From Coccinella septempunctata (lineage: Eukaryota; Arthropoda; Insecta; Coleoptera; Coccinellidae), in assembly GCF_907165205.1 (NCBI RefSeq), contig NC_058193.1:26053521-26117520 (forward strand): 64,000 bases of DNA. The letters run 5' to 3'. The translations under genes were made by a program, and so were the position numbers. Positions 35,541 through 46,469 of the stretch are shown in pieces. The notes beneath the pieces were generated by a model. That model saw only the letters and a program-made list of their open reading frames with translations. It was not told the origin of the DNA and ran no database searches. Within the stretch, counting starts at the first letter, position 1; the number at the start of each line of letters is the position of its first letter.

Positions 35541-35932
35541 TTAATGCTTAATGTTTACACGATGGATGGTTTAATAGGCGTTATGGGAAAAGTCAACTTA
35601 CCATTGTTCTGAAAATTCGGTAACATTTATCGATCCGAGATATTTTAAGCTTCTGCCGAAAACTGTCATCCACTTTAGTTTTTCCAATTTCTACGCTAAT
35701 TTCAAGCATCTCCAATACCTTATAGCTTTCGAGTGATTCACCGTTTTTCGAAGAAAACCACAGATGAAGGCTTGAGAGAAACTGTTTCTCAATATAGGTT
35801 ATAGGATGCAAAACTTTGTTTCATGAAGTTGATTACCGAAGGATAATTAGTGTTGTTTTATAAGTACCTTTAGGATATGATATACAGAAGGTTCAAATAG
35901 TTTGTATTAGTAAATGAATAGGTACTTCGAAT

Positions 35933-36280
35933 TCAATCTGTGTCAGCTGGAAATTTGTGATTGGTATCGAAATCATCTTGTTCAGTTATGCTCATCATGT
36001 ACCTACCTGAACATCCCTCTTCTTCAGTGATAGGTTTATGGAATACCTCGAGAGAGTACATACTTCCTGCTGTGACCGTTTTGTTGAAAAGAATTGACAC
36101 TTTAAGAAACGATTTGCAGTTTTGTTTATTGGGGTTGGGGCACGATCCCCAGAGCAGAGGAATTTTCCCTTTCATGTTATGTGTAGGAAATTTTGTTTGA
36201 TGATCCTTCAAATACACAGAATTTGTGTTCGTAGTTATGAAGGAAATACAAACTTGTCCTATCCAAAGTTTCGACGACAT
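35933..36280 (-). other. Unidentified 115-codon open frame
   Basis: The longest frame in the desert outside transposons, with residues such as FKVSILFNK-like strings and EVFHKPITEEEGCSGRYMM. No family is recognised, no splice context is obvious, and an overlapping plus frame (35961-36200) exists. It may be an exon or a transposon scrap. Confidence 0.15.
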
Positions 36281-36670
36281 TTTGCGTCATCTTTAGGGTA
36301 CTGGAATATAATGATTCGATATAAATGGAAAACTACATATAAAAACAGGAAGTGATCTAACATATACAGGATAAAATGCATTTGGACTAAAAGTGTGAAT
36401 CGAAAAAAAGTCTCTGAAATCAAAACGCAAAAACAAAACAGTTAAAGAACAAAAGTATTATAATATACATATAGTCCCAACTTACAAAAAAGGGCTTTCC
36501 AATTGTTTATGAATAAATGCCAGGTTTTTAGAGTGAAACATAAAAATACAATTATGAAGATTCAATGAAATATACTTTGATATAAAACAATGAATGTATG
36601 GTTGCACACTATTGTTTCCTATTCAAAATAAAAATACATAGAAACATTTGGAACCTCATGTAAGCCATAT

Positions 36671-37294
36671 ATACAGGATGTATTTAAAGGTGAGGCTTTT
36701 TTTTTCAACAGAAGGTAGAACTTGACAAAATGAAGCGTTTAACCAAAAATCATCTATACAAAACTTTCAAAATGACAAAGTTGAAAAAAAAAAGAAAATG
36801 ATTACTGAAATAGATCCTAATATGACCCTAGCAGTAAATTATTCACGATTTTTTTCACAATGGGCATCACAATCTTCTTGATCGAACATTCCAACAACGT
36901 CGTTAAAATGGGATGGAATTGGGAGACATCATGGCACTTTTTCTGCATAACTAACATAAGGCTGGATTTTCAAAGATTTTTTCACCTTAAATTGCACGAT
37001 ACAACAATTATGATTTTCTCAAAAGTTACCTGATGCGTCTAATCCGACGAACTTGGTACTGAACCATTCATTGTTCAGACGTATGTTTATTTTTTGTTTT
37101 GATTTTGCGATGCCGGAGTCACCTTCCACATGCCTGTAGATTACCAAAATTCAATTAAATTTTGTCGAACTTCTAGGGATGGTATCTCAGCCATCTTGAA
37201 TATTTTATATAGACAATTTTCGGTTGAACGACTTATTTTGATGAGTTCTCCTTCTGTTGAAAAAAGGCTCTACTTTCAAAAACACGTTGTATTA
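36671..37294. mobile_element. Family F2 MITE, copy 2 (about 620 bp)
   Basis: Starts ATACAGGATGTATTTAAAGG and shares the F2 core (AATGAAGCGTTTAACCAAAA, GATTACTGAAATAGATCCTA, GATGCCGGAGTCACCTTCCA). About 190 bp of the middle is missing compared with the copy at 47181. Confidence 0.7.
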
Positions 37295-37599
37295 TTCATT
37301 CCAAATATAGGTTGAATCGGTGATTCCTTGTAGGAGATGGTTTCAATTTCCATTCAAATTTGAAAAACATATTTCATATGAGGGTTTTTCGTGATCCTCT
37401 AGGTGTTTTCTATCTCCCATTGAAATGTTTCACATCTCATTCAGGACACCCTGTATTCGAAAAATGCAGACTTGGAAATCGATATGTGAACGGTTTTTGG
37501 GAGGTAATAACAATATGATAATTTATGACGTAATAGTATGAAGAGGGGATATTGTTTTCGGTTTTCGTAAATATACAAGAGATAATGCTGGCATTCTTC

Positions 37600-37975
37600 G
37601 CTATTGTCTTTTGCCATACGTAGCAGACATCTCCCCTGCTTGACCGTGTGGTCGACCCCAGAATGAAGATACATCGCCTAACGATTTTGGCAACCGCCTC
37701 GGGGCCATATTTTAGTAATAAATATGCAATATAGCAATATTGCAGGTACGCCACGGATGTGGCCGGTAACAACGAGGGCTATTTTATCGATTTAGTGCAA
37801 GTATTTTACCGGACAACAGTTGATAGATTGCTTAATTACCGGCCGCTAACTCGGACGGCCATATTTCATTTTCTACGGCGCAACCTGGAGAAAATAATCG
37901 AGAATAATTGGACGACTTACTTGCTGGTTGAGGATGCTGAGTTGCATGCACAGTGCTAGCGAAGATGGGATTGGA
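37600..37975. promoter_or_regulatory. Strong candidate developmental enhancer block
   Basis: GC-richer block with dense homeodomain-like and other motifs and no repeat structure: ATAAATATGCAATAT, TTTTATCGATTTAG, TGCTTAATTACCGG, two GGCCATATTT sites and AAATAATCGAGAATAATTGG. Overlapping open frames on both strands (37437-37772 minus, 37759-37959 plus) lack domains. Its position 3' of teashirt fits a distal enhancer, by inference. Confidence 0.3.
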
Positions 37976-38065
37976 AAAGGGGTTTCCACATAGTGAAACA
38001 ATGATGTTCTCAATAATTTTCCAATGTTGAACACCAACTGGCAGTGTTTTTTATGAAGAATTATA

Positions 38066-38088
38066 TGATAGATAGATAGATAGATATA

Positions 38089-38179
<91 letters not shown>
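38066..38179. repeat. GATA tetranucleotide microsatellite
   Basis: About 28 near-uninterrupted GATA/TAGA units, with one imperfect unit near 38087 (ATATAATAG). Confidence 0.97.
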
Positions 38180-38181
<2 letters not shown>

Positions 38182-41100
38182 CGCTTTATTTCCAATTACA
38201 GAGTGGAAATAGTCGTAAGCTTAAAGCTCAGTGTTCCCAAATGGTGATCATGACCACTGCATTGCTCCTGATGTCAGAGTACTTTTTTTGTATCTGTTTC
38301 ATTTCTGTATTGCATATCAATTCGCGATTAAATCAAATGAAAAATGATCTTAAAATTAGACAGACGATACTCATATTACACTCAACACATTGAAGGAAGC
38401 CGTTATGCAGTATCCACTAAACTTTGGAGGTTGTAGATAATCTTGTTTATTCAATGAAAAATTTTATGCCAAATATCGAACATCAGGATTCTTGATGGGA
38501 TTGCTGTTTCAATTGAGAAACTACAATTAAAAAGATTTCGTAGGAATTCGTCTGATGAATTAGTCTGATTTAGACTCCGAAATGTTACGAAGTTACCATT
38601 TTAAAGTTTCATTTTACGTTCATTGTCAGGCAACTTTTTATATCTGATTTGCTCCTGACAAGAATTTACGCAGGAGCAAATCAATTATTTCAATTTTTTA
38701 ATTCATTCTGTTTCAGAAACTGGAATTGAAAACCCTAAAGAGTTTCAGAAGATGCAGAGTCCTCCCAGATTGAATTTCAATCGATATCTGGTCCATATTT
38801 CTCCATTAAATATTTTAGTTCGTCCAAACACCATCCACAAGAGAAAAATAATAATTGTCGAAATTTTTCATTCAGCAAATCAAAAATTTTCATAAAATTT
38901 TGTAGCCAAATGAATTTTTCTATCGAAGAATCATTTCAAAAAGAACTAGCAGGTGTATGGAAATGTATAGATTGTATATCCATTGTAAGTGCACGTTTGT
39001 CTATGAAACTATAATGACTTTTGGCGATATGATTTGAAATATTACGACTTCTACTCAAATATAGTATATTCTTGAATAATTTCCAAAGGTGTTAACATTC
39101 TAATAAATAGAATAAGTCGGACTGGCAGAAGTCTACACTTTCATTATACCATATAGAACGTGCCGACATCGAAAGTGAATAGCCAGAGACCGGTTTCGTT
39201 TTTGTTTGAGCTCATCAGTATCGCATAACTCAACCAAACGAAGCCGATGAATGAAGCAGAGGACTTTTTGTTGAAAACCAGTGGCGACATCAAAGTAGTA
39301 AATAAAACGATGCGACATCTGGCGTTCAACGACCTAAGGTTTCTCATACATGGCTACTCAAAAGTAGATATCTGCGTAAAATTTTTCTCTCCCAACGCAT
39401 TTAGTTTGTTATCTTTCATAGCCTTTCGGCGTTGAACTATCTCCATTCTGGTGAATTCAAAAAACACCCTATTCGCTTTGCAAGTTCGGGTTCGAAAATG
39501 TTCTCTCTTTATTTCAACTTTGGATATCACGTGACACAATAATATACCACAAAAAAAAACTCTACAAGATACTAATTTCTTACAATAATAACAAAAATAA
39601 TTCCAATGAATCCAAAGAATGGTATCTATCAGTCATAACCATGACTTCAAAGGGTTTCATTTCATTTTAGTCTGGCATAAGATTCTGAGTAATGAAGGCT
39701 GATTACCATAGGCCATCGTTATATGTCACGTGTCCTGGTACCTTACGCCGCCACTGCCTCCGTCTGATGCCCATAACCCACATCAATTAATACAATACAC
39801 TTGCACAAAACAACTCTAGTTATTGATATCTTAATTACTCCAAACGAATATATCTCGCAGTCATGGTCAACTAGATGCAATAAGTCAATAGAGAATAGTA
39901 AATCTCGTGGCCTGTTCATCATTTCTTCTTTTCTCGTGAAGCCTGCGGGCTGTGTGTATAGCAATAACGAACCTGTAGAACCTAGGAGACTTGATGGAAA
40001 ATGAATGCAATCGTTGAATATAACCGTTTGAAATCTTCGGATGATGGTAACAGATTACTTCCTTCGAGAGTGAATTATCAATAAATCTTTCAGTTCTGTC
40101 CTGAGTCGAGAAGAATTTATTGGACTGTAGTATAAGCTTTGAATATTTCCGTTAGGGATAACGACTTGAATTCTGCGTGACTGACAGATAATATCGTCAT
40201 CCATTTCTCAAAAGCGTGAAACTGTACCTACTTGAGTATACATATGGCAGAAAAAGGTTAAATACACACTAACAGTGAGATTGGAATATAATTATTTTCT
40301 TTACATCCATTGAATTTCGATAGAAGCCTGAAACAATTGAATCGCTCAGTTGAAGAACAGTACTAGTCCAAAATTGCTATTGAGAGATAATGATAAAAAA
40401 CGCTGTAGTTTATCATCATCCAAGTAGATATTAGCGTAGATTTACTTTATTCTCTGGCACCTGGGAGAACAGTTTATAGATTACATAATTTGTTTCCGCA
40501 TTTTTTTTGAACTTTAGTACTGAGGGTTTTCTAATATAAATTTTTAAATATAAAACCAAGGTATCAAATGAAAATATTTTGCAAGCACATTCATTCATAA
40601 CGCATTGCAGTATGCTCTGCTCGAATAAAGATAAGATACGTTGATTCAACTTCTGCTCAGAATGTTTAATCTATTCGAAAATATTACCTATGTTTTAGAT
40701 TTACCAGTACATTTACCGGCTTCCGAAAAGGTGAAGATTACCTGATATATTCAGCGGCAGTTTAGGATATGTTTGCTCTTCATATTTCATTAACAAATGC
40801 CGCTTATTATGACATACAACCGTAATGTCAACAATGTTACAAGTTGCCGAAAGTTTACTCGGAGATCCATTAGGTGTGCCGATATTTACACATATTGGAG
40901 CAAGTAGTTTTGTAATATCGGTACCAGTACTATGATGTTCATCTTGATGTCGAAATTTTTTACTATCGGATAATAAATTCTACCCTAATCAGAATCAATA
41001 TTCAGCCTACCAACGTTAGCATATTTACAATATCAATTATATCTATTGGATTTTATTTATCATCCTATATTAGAGTTTGTGTTAGGACTTTGTTTTTGAT

Positions 41101-41690
41101 TTATCATTTTTGAAACAATGTTTGAAAAGAAATAAAGTTATTTACAGATATCTACGAATAGAACTAATGAAATTTGAGGGAAAATTTTAAATACTGGTAC
41201 ATTGACGAAATAATATTTGCTGGATAATTATTTGGGCTGTTTCCATAATCTCTTTGGTTTTTTATTCAGGATTTGCTTGCATTTTTATTTCTCGTTGCTA
41301 TCCTGAGTGCTGCCAAAATTTCATTACTTTCAATATACTATTTCCCGTTTTTCGTCGTGAAATGATACATTTTAATCTCCCTCTCTCGTGTCAGCTGTCA
41401 AATTGATTTTTCAGGGATGCCACCAAGAATTAACTGGTCAAATGACGGCAAATAAATGCCCAGCATGAATTTTGGGATATCTTTTAATTCTTCCCAAAGG
41501 ACAATACGTTTAAGAGAGTAAAATTTAAGCTGGCACTATAAATTCAATGCTCAACAATTTTTCTTTATTCGTGGTTTTTGTGAGGTTCTGGAACATCTGT
41601 AATACATGAGTTCTTTTAGAAAAACTGTTATAGAAAAAGTTGTTTTTATCAAATTCTTCTTTTACTTTGCCATACTTCTGCCTCCGGCCT
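38180..41690. other. Intergenic, no gene seen
   Basis: AT-rich. Frames at 39133-39435 and 39743-40004 are short and lie on both strands. No repeats with clear ends. Confidence 0.4.
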
Positions 41691-42530
41691 CTCAAAATCG
41701 ATCATTTGTAGTATGCTGCAGATGGTGGCTTGAAAACCATTTTAGCAACAAGCTAAACTTGTTTTTTCTCGATTTGCATTGACAATAATTGATTAAATGG
41801 AAGATATATCGATGCAGGGTTTTTCCAGCAAGGAGCACTCTGCGCTGTGGTTGAATGTTCTGCGAAGAGTTGTATGTCAGGCTTGGAATAAGTGGCAACT
41901 CAGCAGCTTATGTTAACGGGGCTGGTTGGCAACGTAGTAGGCTCAAGATGGCCTTTCGACCTTTCGTTTGGTTGACATCCACAGAAAAAAGATGCTTTTG
42001 GAGGTGGCTTCATGAAAGTGTATGAGGTGGGATTTCTTCTAATCGTAGCACAAAGTTGGTTGTTTCGCACAACGCTAGAATGACTGCCCCTGATACAACA
42101 ATATGATAATTGAACCAATTAAATCGGTTTGCTTGAGGAGCTATTGCTGAAAATTCCTTCAAAATCGATGTGGAAGCGCTGAATTGACATGATGGACTGG
42201 ACAGCTCGCTATCCAGACCTGAATTGCATTCTAACATATCTGGGCAGAGATGTCTAACTAGACAACTGTCCTTCCTAGGAAAAAAAAGAAAGGTAATGAT
42301 ATACCACTCAAGGTCCCAGTTTAACCAAGCCAGTCTATCACGGTGACTACAACTGAGAGCTCGGACAAACTGAGTACGGTATGAAGCAAGTCCAAAACTC
42401 ATGTTTTTATGTATTTATGATGATTAATCAAATGGAAACAGTAAACCTGGGTTTTATTTGGGTTAGGACGCAAACGCCACTTGAAAAACTAATTCCTCAA
42501 AAAATCTAAATATGTAGATAGAATGCATGA
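41691..42530 (-). pseudogene. Probable decayed Jockey-like retrotransposon fragment
   Basis: The stretch 42415-42530 matches 47995-48110 of the better-preserved Jockey copy (shared ATTCCTCAAAAAATCTAAAT and CAAATGGAAACA). On the minus strand it reads like the segment after the polymerase YADD box. The rest, including the 130-codon frame at 42010-42402, probably belongs to the same element, but I cannot assign it firmly. Confidence 0.4.
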
Positions 42531-42759
42531 GACGAGCCTGTGGGGAAAAAATGAAGTACTCACTAGCTTTACCGAGATTTTCAATTTTCTCTTTATTTGA
42601 ATTTTTCCCTGTTCTTCAACAATCTTAAACATCATGAAAAAAAATGGAGAAAGATCAGTGATCGCTACCAATATTGACATGCTTGAGACACCTTTTTCCT
42701 AAGATTATACCTCAAAAGTTACGTAACACATATCCTATTTTTCTCCGATATCTCCTCCC

Positions 42760-43090
42760 CTCCCTATCCCGACTCAATTTTCCAGGAACTGCCTCCTCCT
42801 CAAAACCAGAACGCGCATTAAAGGGTCCAGACCGTCCGCTATTCTGCAGCAGTTAAACAAATCTTGTCGGACGCGGTTTTTCTCGGCATTTAAGCGCAGC
42901 TAGAGCTGGCATCAGAAAGGAACATTACGGTGATTTGCAACTGAGCTATCAGCAACTGTTCCATACGGGCGGGGGCAGTAAATACTTCAACAATCAGCCA
43001 TTGTGAACTCGGGGGACACAAATCTTTCCGAAAGACACGTACGACGTACCGTATCGCTCTCGCCGTTCTCTTAACCAAATTCCTTTTCTA
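42760..43090. promoter_or_regulatory. GC-richer block, candidate cis-regulatory element
   Basis: Non-repetitive and GC-rich against its flanks. Contains CGCGCATTAAAGGGTCC, CAGCAGTTAAACAAATC and CATTTAAGCGCAGC. No coding signal on either strand. Confidence 0.2.
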
Positions 43091-43280
43091 CGTCCTATGG
43101 ATTTGTTTTGGATGTTTGCGGGTTGGGATTCGGAAGGGTGCGAACAGTGGCGTCCTCTTATTTTTTAGTTTTTTTCTGCAGGAAATACTGGTTTTGAATA
43201 TCTAGGTATTGAACATGTTGATTAATATTTTCCTCTTAGATTAATCCAGTAGTTGCTCATATTTCTTGATGTGCCTTCCA

Positions 43281-43846
43281 AGGCAGCAAGCGTACGTCTA
43301 AATGACGTACTCCATTGGTGATTTCCTGACGGTGGACGTCATCAACGCAAAACTGACGTACTATGAACATCATTGAAGGTGACGTTATAAAGACGTCTTC
43401 ACGTGACGTTACTGCATATTACTCAGTAGCGCGTGCCAGTATTGAATATATAAGTGTCCGTCAATTCCAAACGTTACCCCATCGGAGAAGAACCTATGTA
43501 GCTCTGACGAGGTCAAATGAGATCGAAACCATGGTCAGCATCTGCTTTTCTTCGTTGGAGCGCACTCTCTTTGGTGTCCCTGACGATGACATATTGGCTA
43601 GCTCATTCAGATCGTAACTACTGTCGAATGTATCGGCAGGTGATATGCATCTGAATCAATTCTTATTATGTATATTCATTGTCTTCCTCTAAGGCGTTAT
43701 CCCTTTCATACGACGTCATACACTGACGTCAAAATAACGTCATAATGAAGCTGACATTTGACTGTCATCTAGACGTCAACTTTGAGGTTAATATGACGTA
43801 TGACATGACCTTTAAGGTACGTCATTATGACTTACGCTTGCTGCCT
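43281..43846. mobile_element. 566-bp TIR element rich in ACGTC motifs
   Basis: Terminal inverted repeats AGGCAGCAAGCGTACGTC and, inverted, GCTTGCTGCCT with the adjacent GTACGTCATTATGACTTAC. The interior repeats GACGT/ACGTC many times near both ends. It is non-coding: the frame at 43363-43617 is incidental. Confidence 0.75.
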
Positions 43847-44319
43847 GGATTTTCACCAGAAATAGCTCATAAAAGCTTTACCCTGCTACGCCTTGTTGAG
43901 ATTTTCATGGAAACTGAACCATTTGTATTATAATATAAAGGGGTTGGGCGCAAGTCTTGAATAAAACTAATATTTCTTCAACTCGATATGAAAACCCCAT
44001 TTTCTGGCCACAAAACTGTCTTTATTCAACACCTCAACTGCAATCCTATCTGACTTTCGAGGTATAAAAAAATTGCATCAGATGCGTTTTGCAAGCAGTT
44101 TCATACGAGTATACGAGAATCGTTTATTGAGTCCCTAGAAAATTAAGCAGGTGGCACTCGTAATATCGTAAATGTTTTTGTTCAAGCAACCATCATTACT
44201 TACTAGATTTTTCAAAGTTTCAGTCATATCCATTATATTGTTTTATTTTTATTCTCGATTGAAGCAAGCAACTTTTGGTAATTTGAAAAAATTGAAGTGA
44301 GTTTTGGGAGGCGATAAAA
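43847..44319. other. Intergenic, nothing recognised
   Basis: AT-rich spacer without a clear feature. Confidence 0.4.
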
Positions 44320-45720
44320 CACTTTTATTTAAGGCTTTACACCAGAAGAGATTAAAGCTGAGTTGGACGACGTTCATGGCACATCTGTTCCTATGTTTGC
44401 AACTGTTTACAATTATGTATTGGGTAAATGAATTCAATCAAACGGGTCCGTAAATCCACAAAAGATTAACATCTTTCGGGACCTGAAAGTGAAAGTGACT
44501 ACATAAGAAATGATTGACAAAATCCATGATTAATATAAGCGGGCAGCGAAGAAAGCAAAAACGGCGAAATCCGCCGACAAGGTTATGGCCGCAGTTTTTT
44601 GGGATGCACACGGAATAATATACTGTAAACAAATGCGAATGACGTGGGGGAGATGATTCCTCGATGAAAATAAGCAGGGGTAGTTCCTTTAAATTTTTTT
44701 GAAATCGACCTCCCTTCCAAAATACAGCCTTTGGAAGGCGATGACGAGTTGACAGTTTTTAATTTTTTGTTCGGATTTCTGAAAGACACTGAGTCATAAA
44801 ACTATACATAATATGAAGCACTAAGTAGATGTTACTCACACAATTTTTTCAGATTTCATATCATTATTATTAGGGGTTGAAAATAACAACCCCTTATGAT
44901 TTTCCTTCAAAAACTATTTTCGTGGGATAGATTCTCGAAAATTAAAATTCTCTTATGGTTTCCCATTCAATTCTGGAGAAAAAAAGGCTCCTGCAATAAT
45001 TTCGAAACAGTCAATACTTTTCTCGAAATAAATAAAAACTTACAAACAGTTCTGATTACTGTTCATTCCATTTCATCGTATAAGTGTTCCATAGAATGAC
45101 TACCTCCCGCTAAAATACATGCATCAACTCTCTGCCTCATAGACCTTCGTATACTGCTTGTAAGTTTTTATTTATTCCGAGAAAAGTATCGACTATATCT
45201 AAATTCTGCAAAAAAAATGTTTCCCCAGAATTGAATAGGAAACCATAAGAGAATTTTATTTTTCGAAAATCTAACCCACGAAACCGATTTTTGAAAGAAA
45301 ATCATTAGGGGTTGGTTTTTTCAACCTCTAATAATAAAGTTATGAGATCTAAATAAATTGTGTAAGTATAACATCTACTTAGTTCTTCATATTATGTATA
45401 GTTTTATGACTCAGTGTTTTTCAGAACCCGTAAAAAAAATTAAAAACTGTCAACTCGTCATCTCCTTCCAAGGGCTATATCTTGGAAGGGTCAATGTAGA
45501 AAAAAAATTTGTAGGAACTACCCCTGCTTATTTTCATCGAGGAATCATCTCCTTAATCCTTCGCATTTGTTTACATACAGCCTGTATATCGATTAGGTAC
45601 TTGGAAAATGGGAAAACAATAACTGTAGTGTACTATGCGTCGTTATTGGAAAGATTCAGAGAAGAGATTTGGAAATAAAATCCTCATTTGAAAGAAAAAA
45701 TATCCTTCCTATATATCCCT
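44320..45720 (+). pseudogene. Mariner-like transposase remnant split by a fold-back element
   Basis: Plus-strand fragments read TPEEIKAELDDVHGTS and then, after stops, AAKKAKTAKSADKVMAAVFWDAHGII up to about 44619. After the inserted element, YLENGKTITVVYYASLLERFREEIWK follows (45600-45677). This is the order found in mariner transposases around the first catalytic aspartate (VFWDAHGI). Several stops and frame slips show it is dead. Confidence 0.7.
44619..45588. mobile_element. 970-bp fold-back element inserted in a mariner remnant
   Basis: Arms about 44620-45050 and 45155-45587 are inverted copies (CTGTAAACAAATGCGAA / TTCGCATTTGTTTACA; AAATAAATAAAAACTTACAA / TTGTAAGTTTTTATTTATT). They differ by substitutions and small indels. 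Short frames inside arise from the arms. Confidence 0.8.
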
Positions 45721-45839
45721 ATTGAAATTTTTCGTGTCATTATTGATGAATTCGAAGAAAAAGTATTCAATTACCTTTTATACCATTTCTTCGTTCCTGA
45801 AAATATGATGTTTGAATGTTTTAAGCAATTTCAATAATT

Positions 45840-46265
45840 TTCGTGGCCCAACACGCAGGAAATAGAATTTTTTCCTTCATTGGAATATATCCACCACGTC
45901 TCAAATTTTCCCACTACCGCCGCCTATGTCCTGGTGCCAATTTAGTGTCGTCCTCTCTTCGGAAGTGCGCCTTTGACTCCCTTGCTCGTTTGCCGTCCAT
46001 CTTCCAACTGTCGCGATCCCAGTATCCAACTCGGCGTTGATAAGAGACATTCCGTAGATAGGAACACCAAAAATTAAATTTATTCCTTCTTTTCAATGGG
46101 AACGACGCCCAAAGTCCGTATTTATGGTCCGCCCCTGGCTAATCTTAATTTCTGGCCGATCGTAAAGATGCTAATGCAGATCAGGGATTTCTTTGAAATA
46201 ACTGAGGAAAAACTGGAATGGAATGGGAACTTTGATCTCGGCGAGGAAATCTGAAAGAAGTCTAT
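45840..46265. promoter_or_regulatory. GC-richer block, candidate cis-regulatory element
   Basis: Non-repetitive. Contains CTAATCTTAATTTC, GATGCTAATGCAGATC, a CTTTGATCTC site resembling TCF/Pangolin, and two adjacent GGAATG sites resembling TEAD/Scalloped (CTGGAATGGAATGGG). The motif reading is inference. Confidence 0.28.
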
Positions 46266-46469
46266 TGTTTGAAACTTTGACCTTCTGCAAAGACTGCGCC
46301 ATTATTGATAAACTCGGGAAGATTGTTCCTATGCCAAATAAAAGCATTTATTGAGAAGAAAAGATAACTTTCGCTTCTGATAAGTCATGACTGATGTGAA
46401 ACAAATTCGCAATATGAATTTATAAATAAAAGAAAACAGAAGCAGATAAATGCGAGATAATAAAATTAA

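Noticed and set aside
36122..36355. Plus frame overlapping the 115-codon minus frame
   Set aside because: No domain and inconsistent with any splice model.
38066..38179. CRISPR-like or GATA-factor regulatory array
   Set aside because: It is a simple tetranucleotide microsatellite with no spacers.
43363..43617. 84-codon plus frame
   Set aside because: It is inside the ACGTC-rich TIR element and shows no protein features.
45358..45678. 106-codon plus frame as a gene
   Set aside because: The first part is the right arm of a fold-back; only the last 26 codons are mariner-derived.
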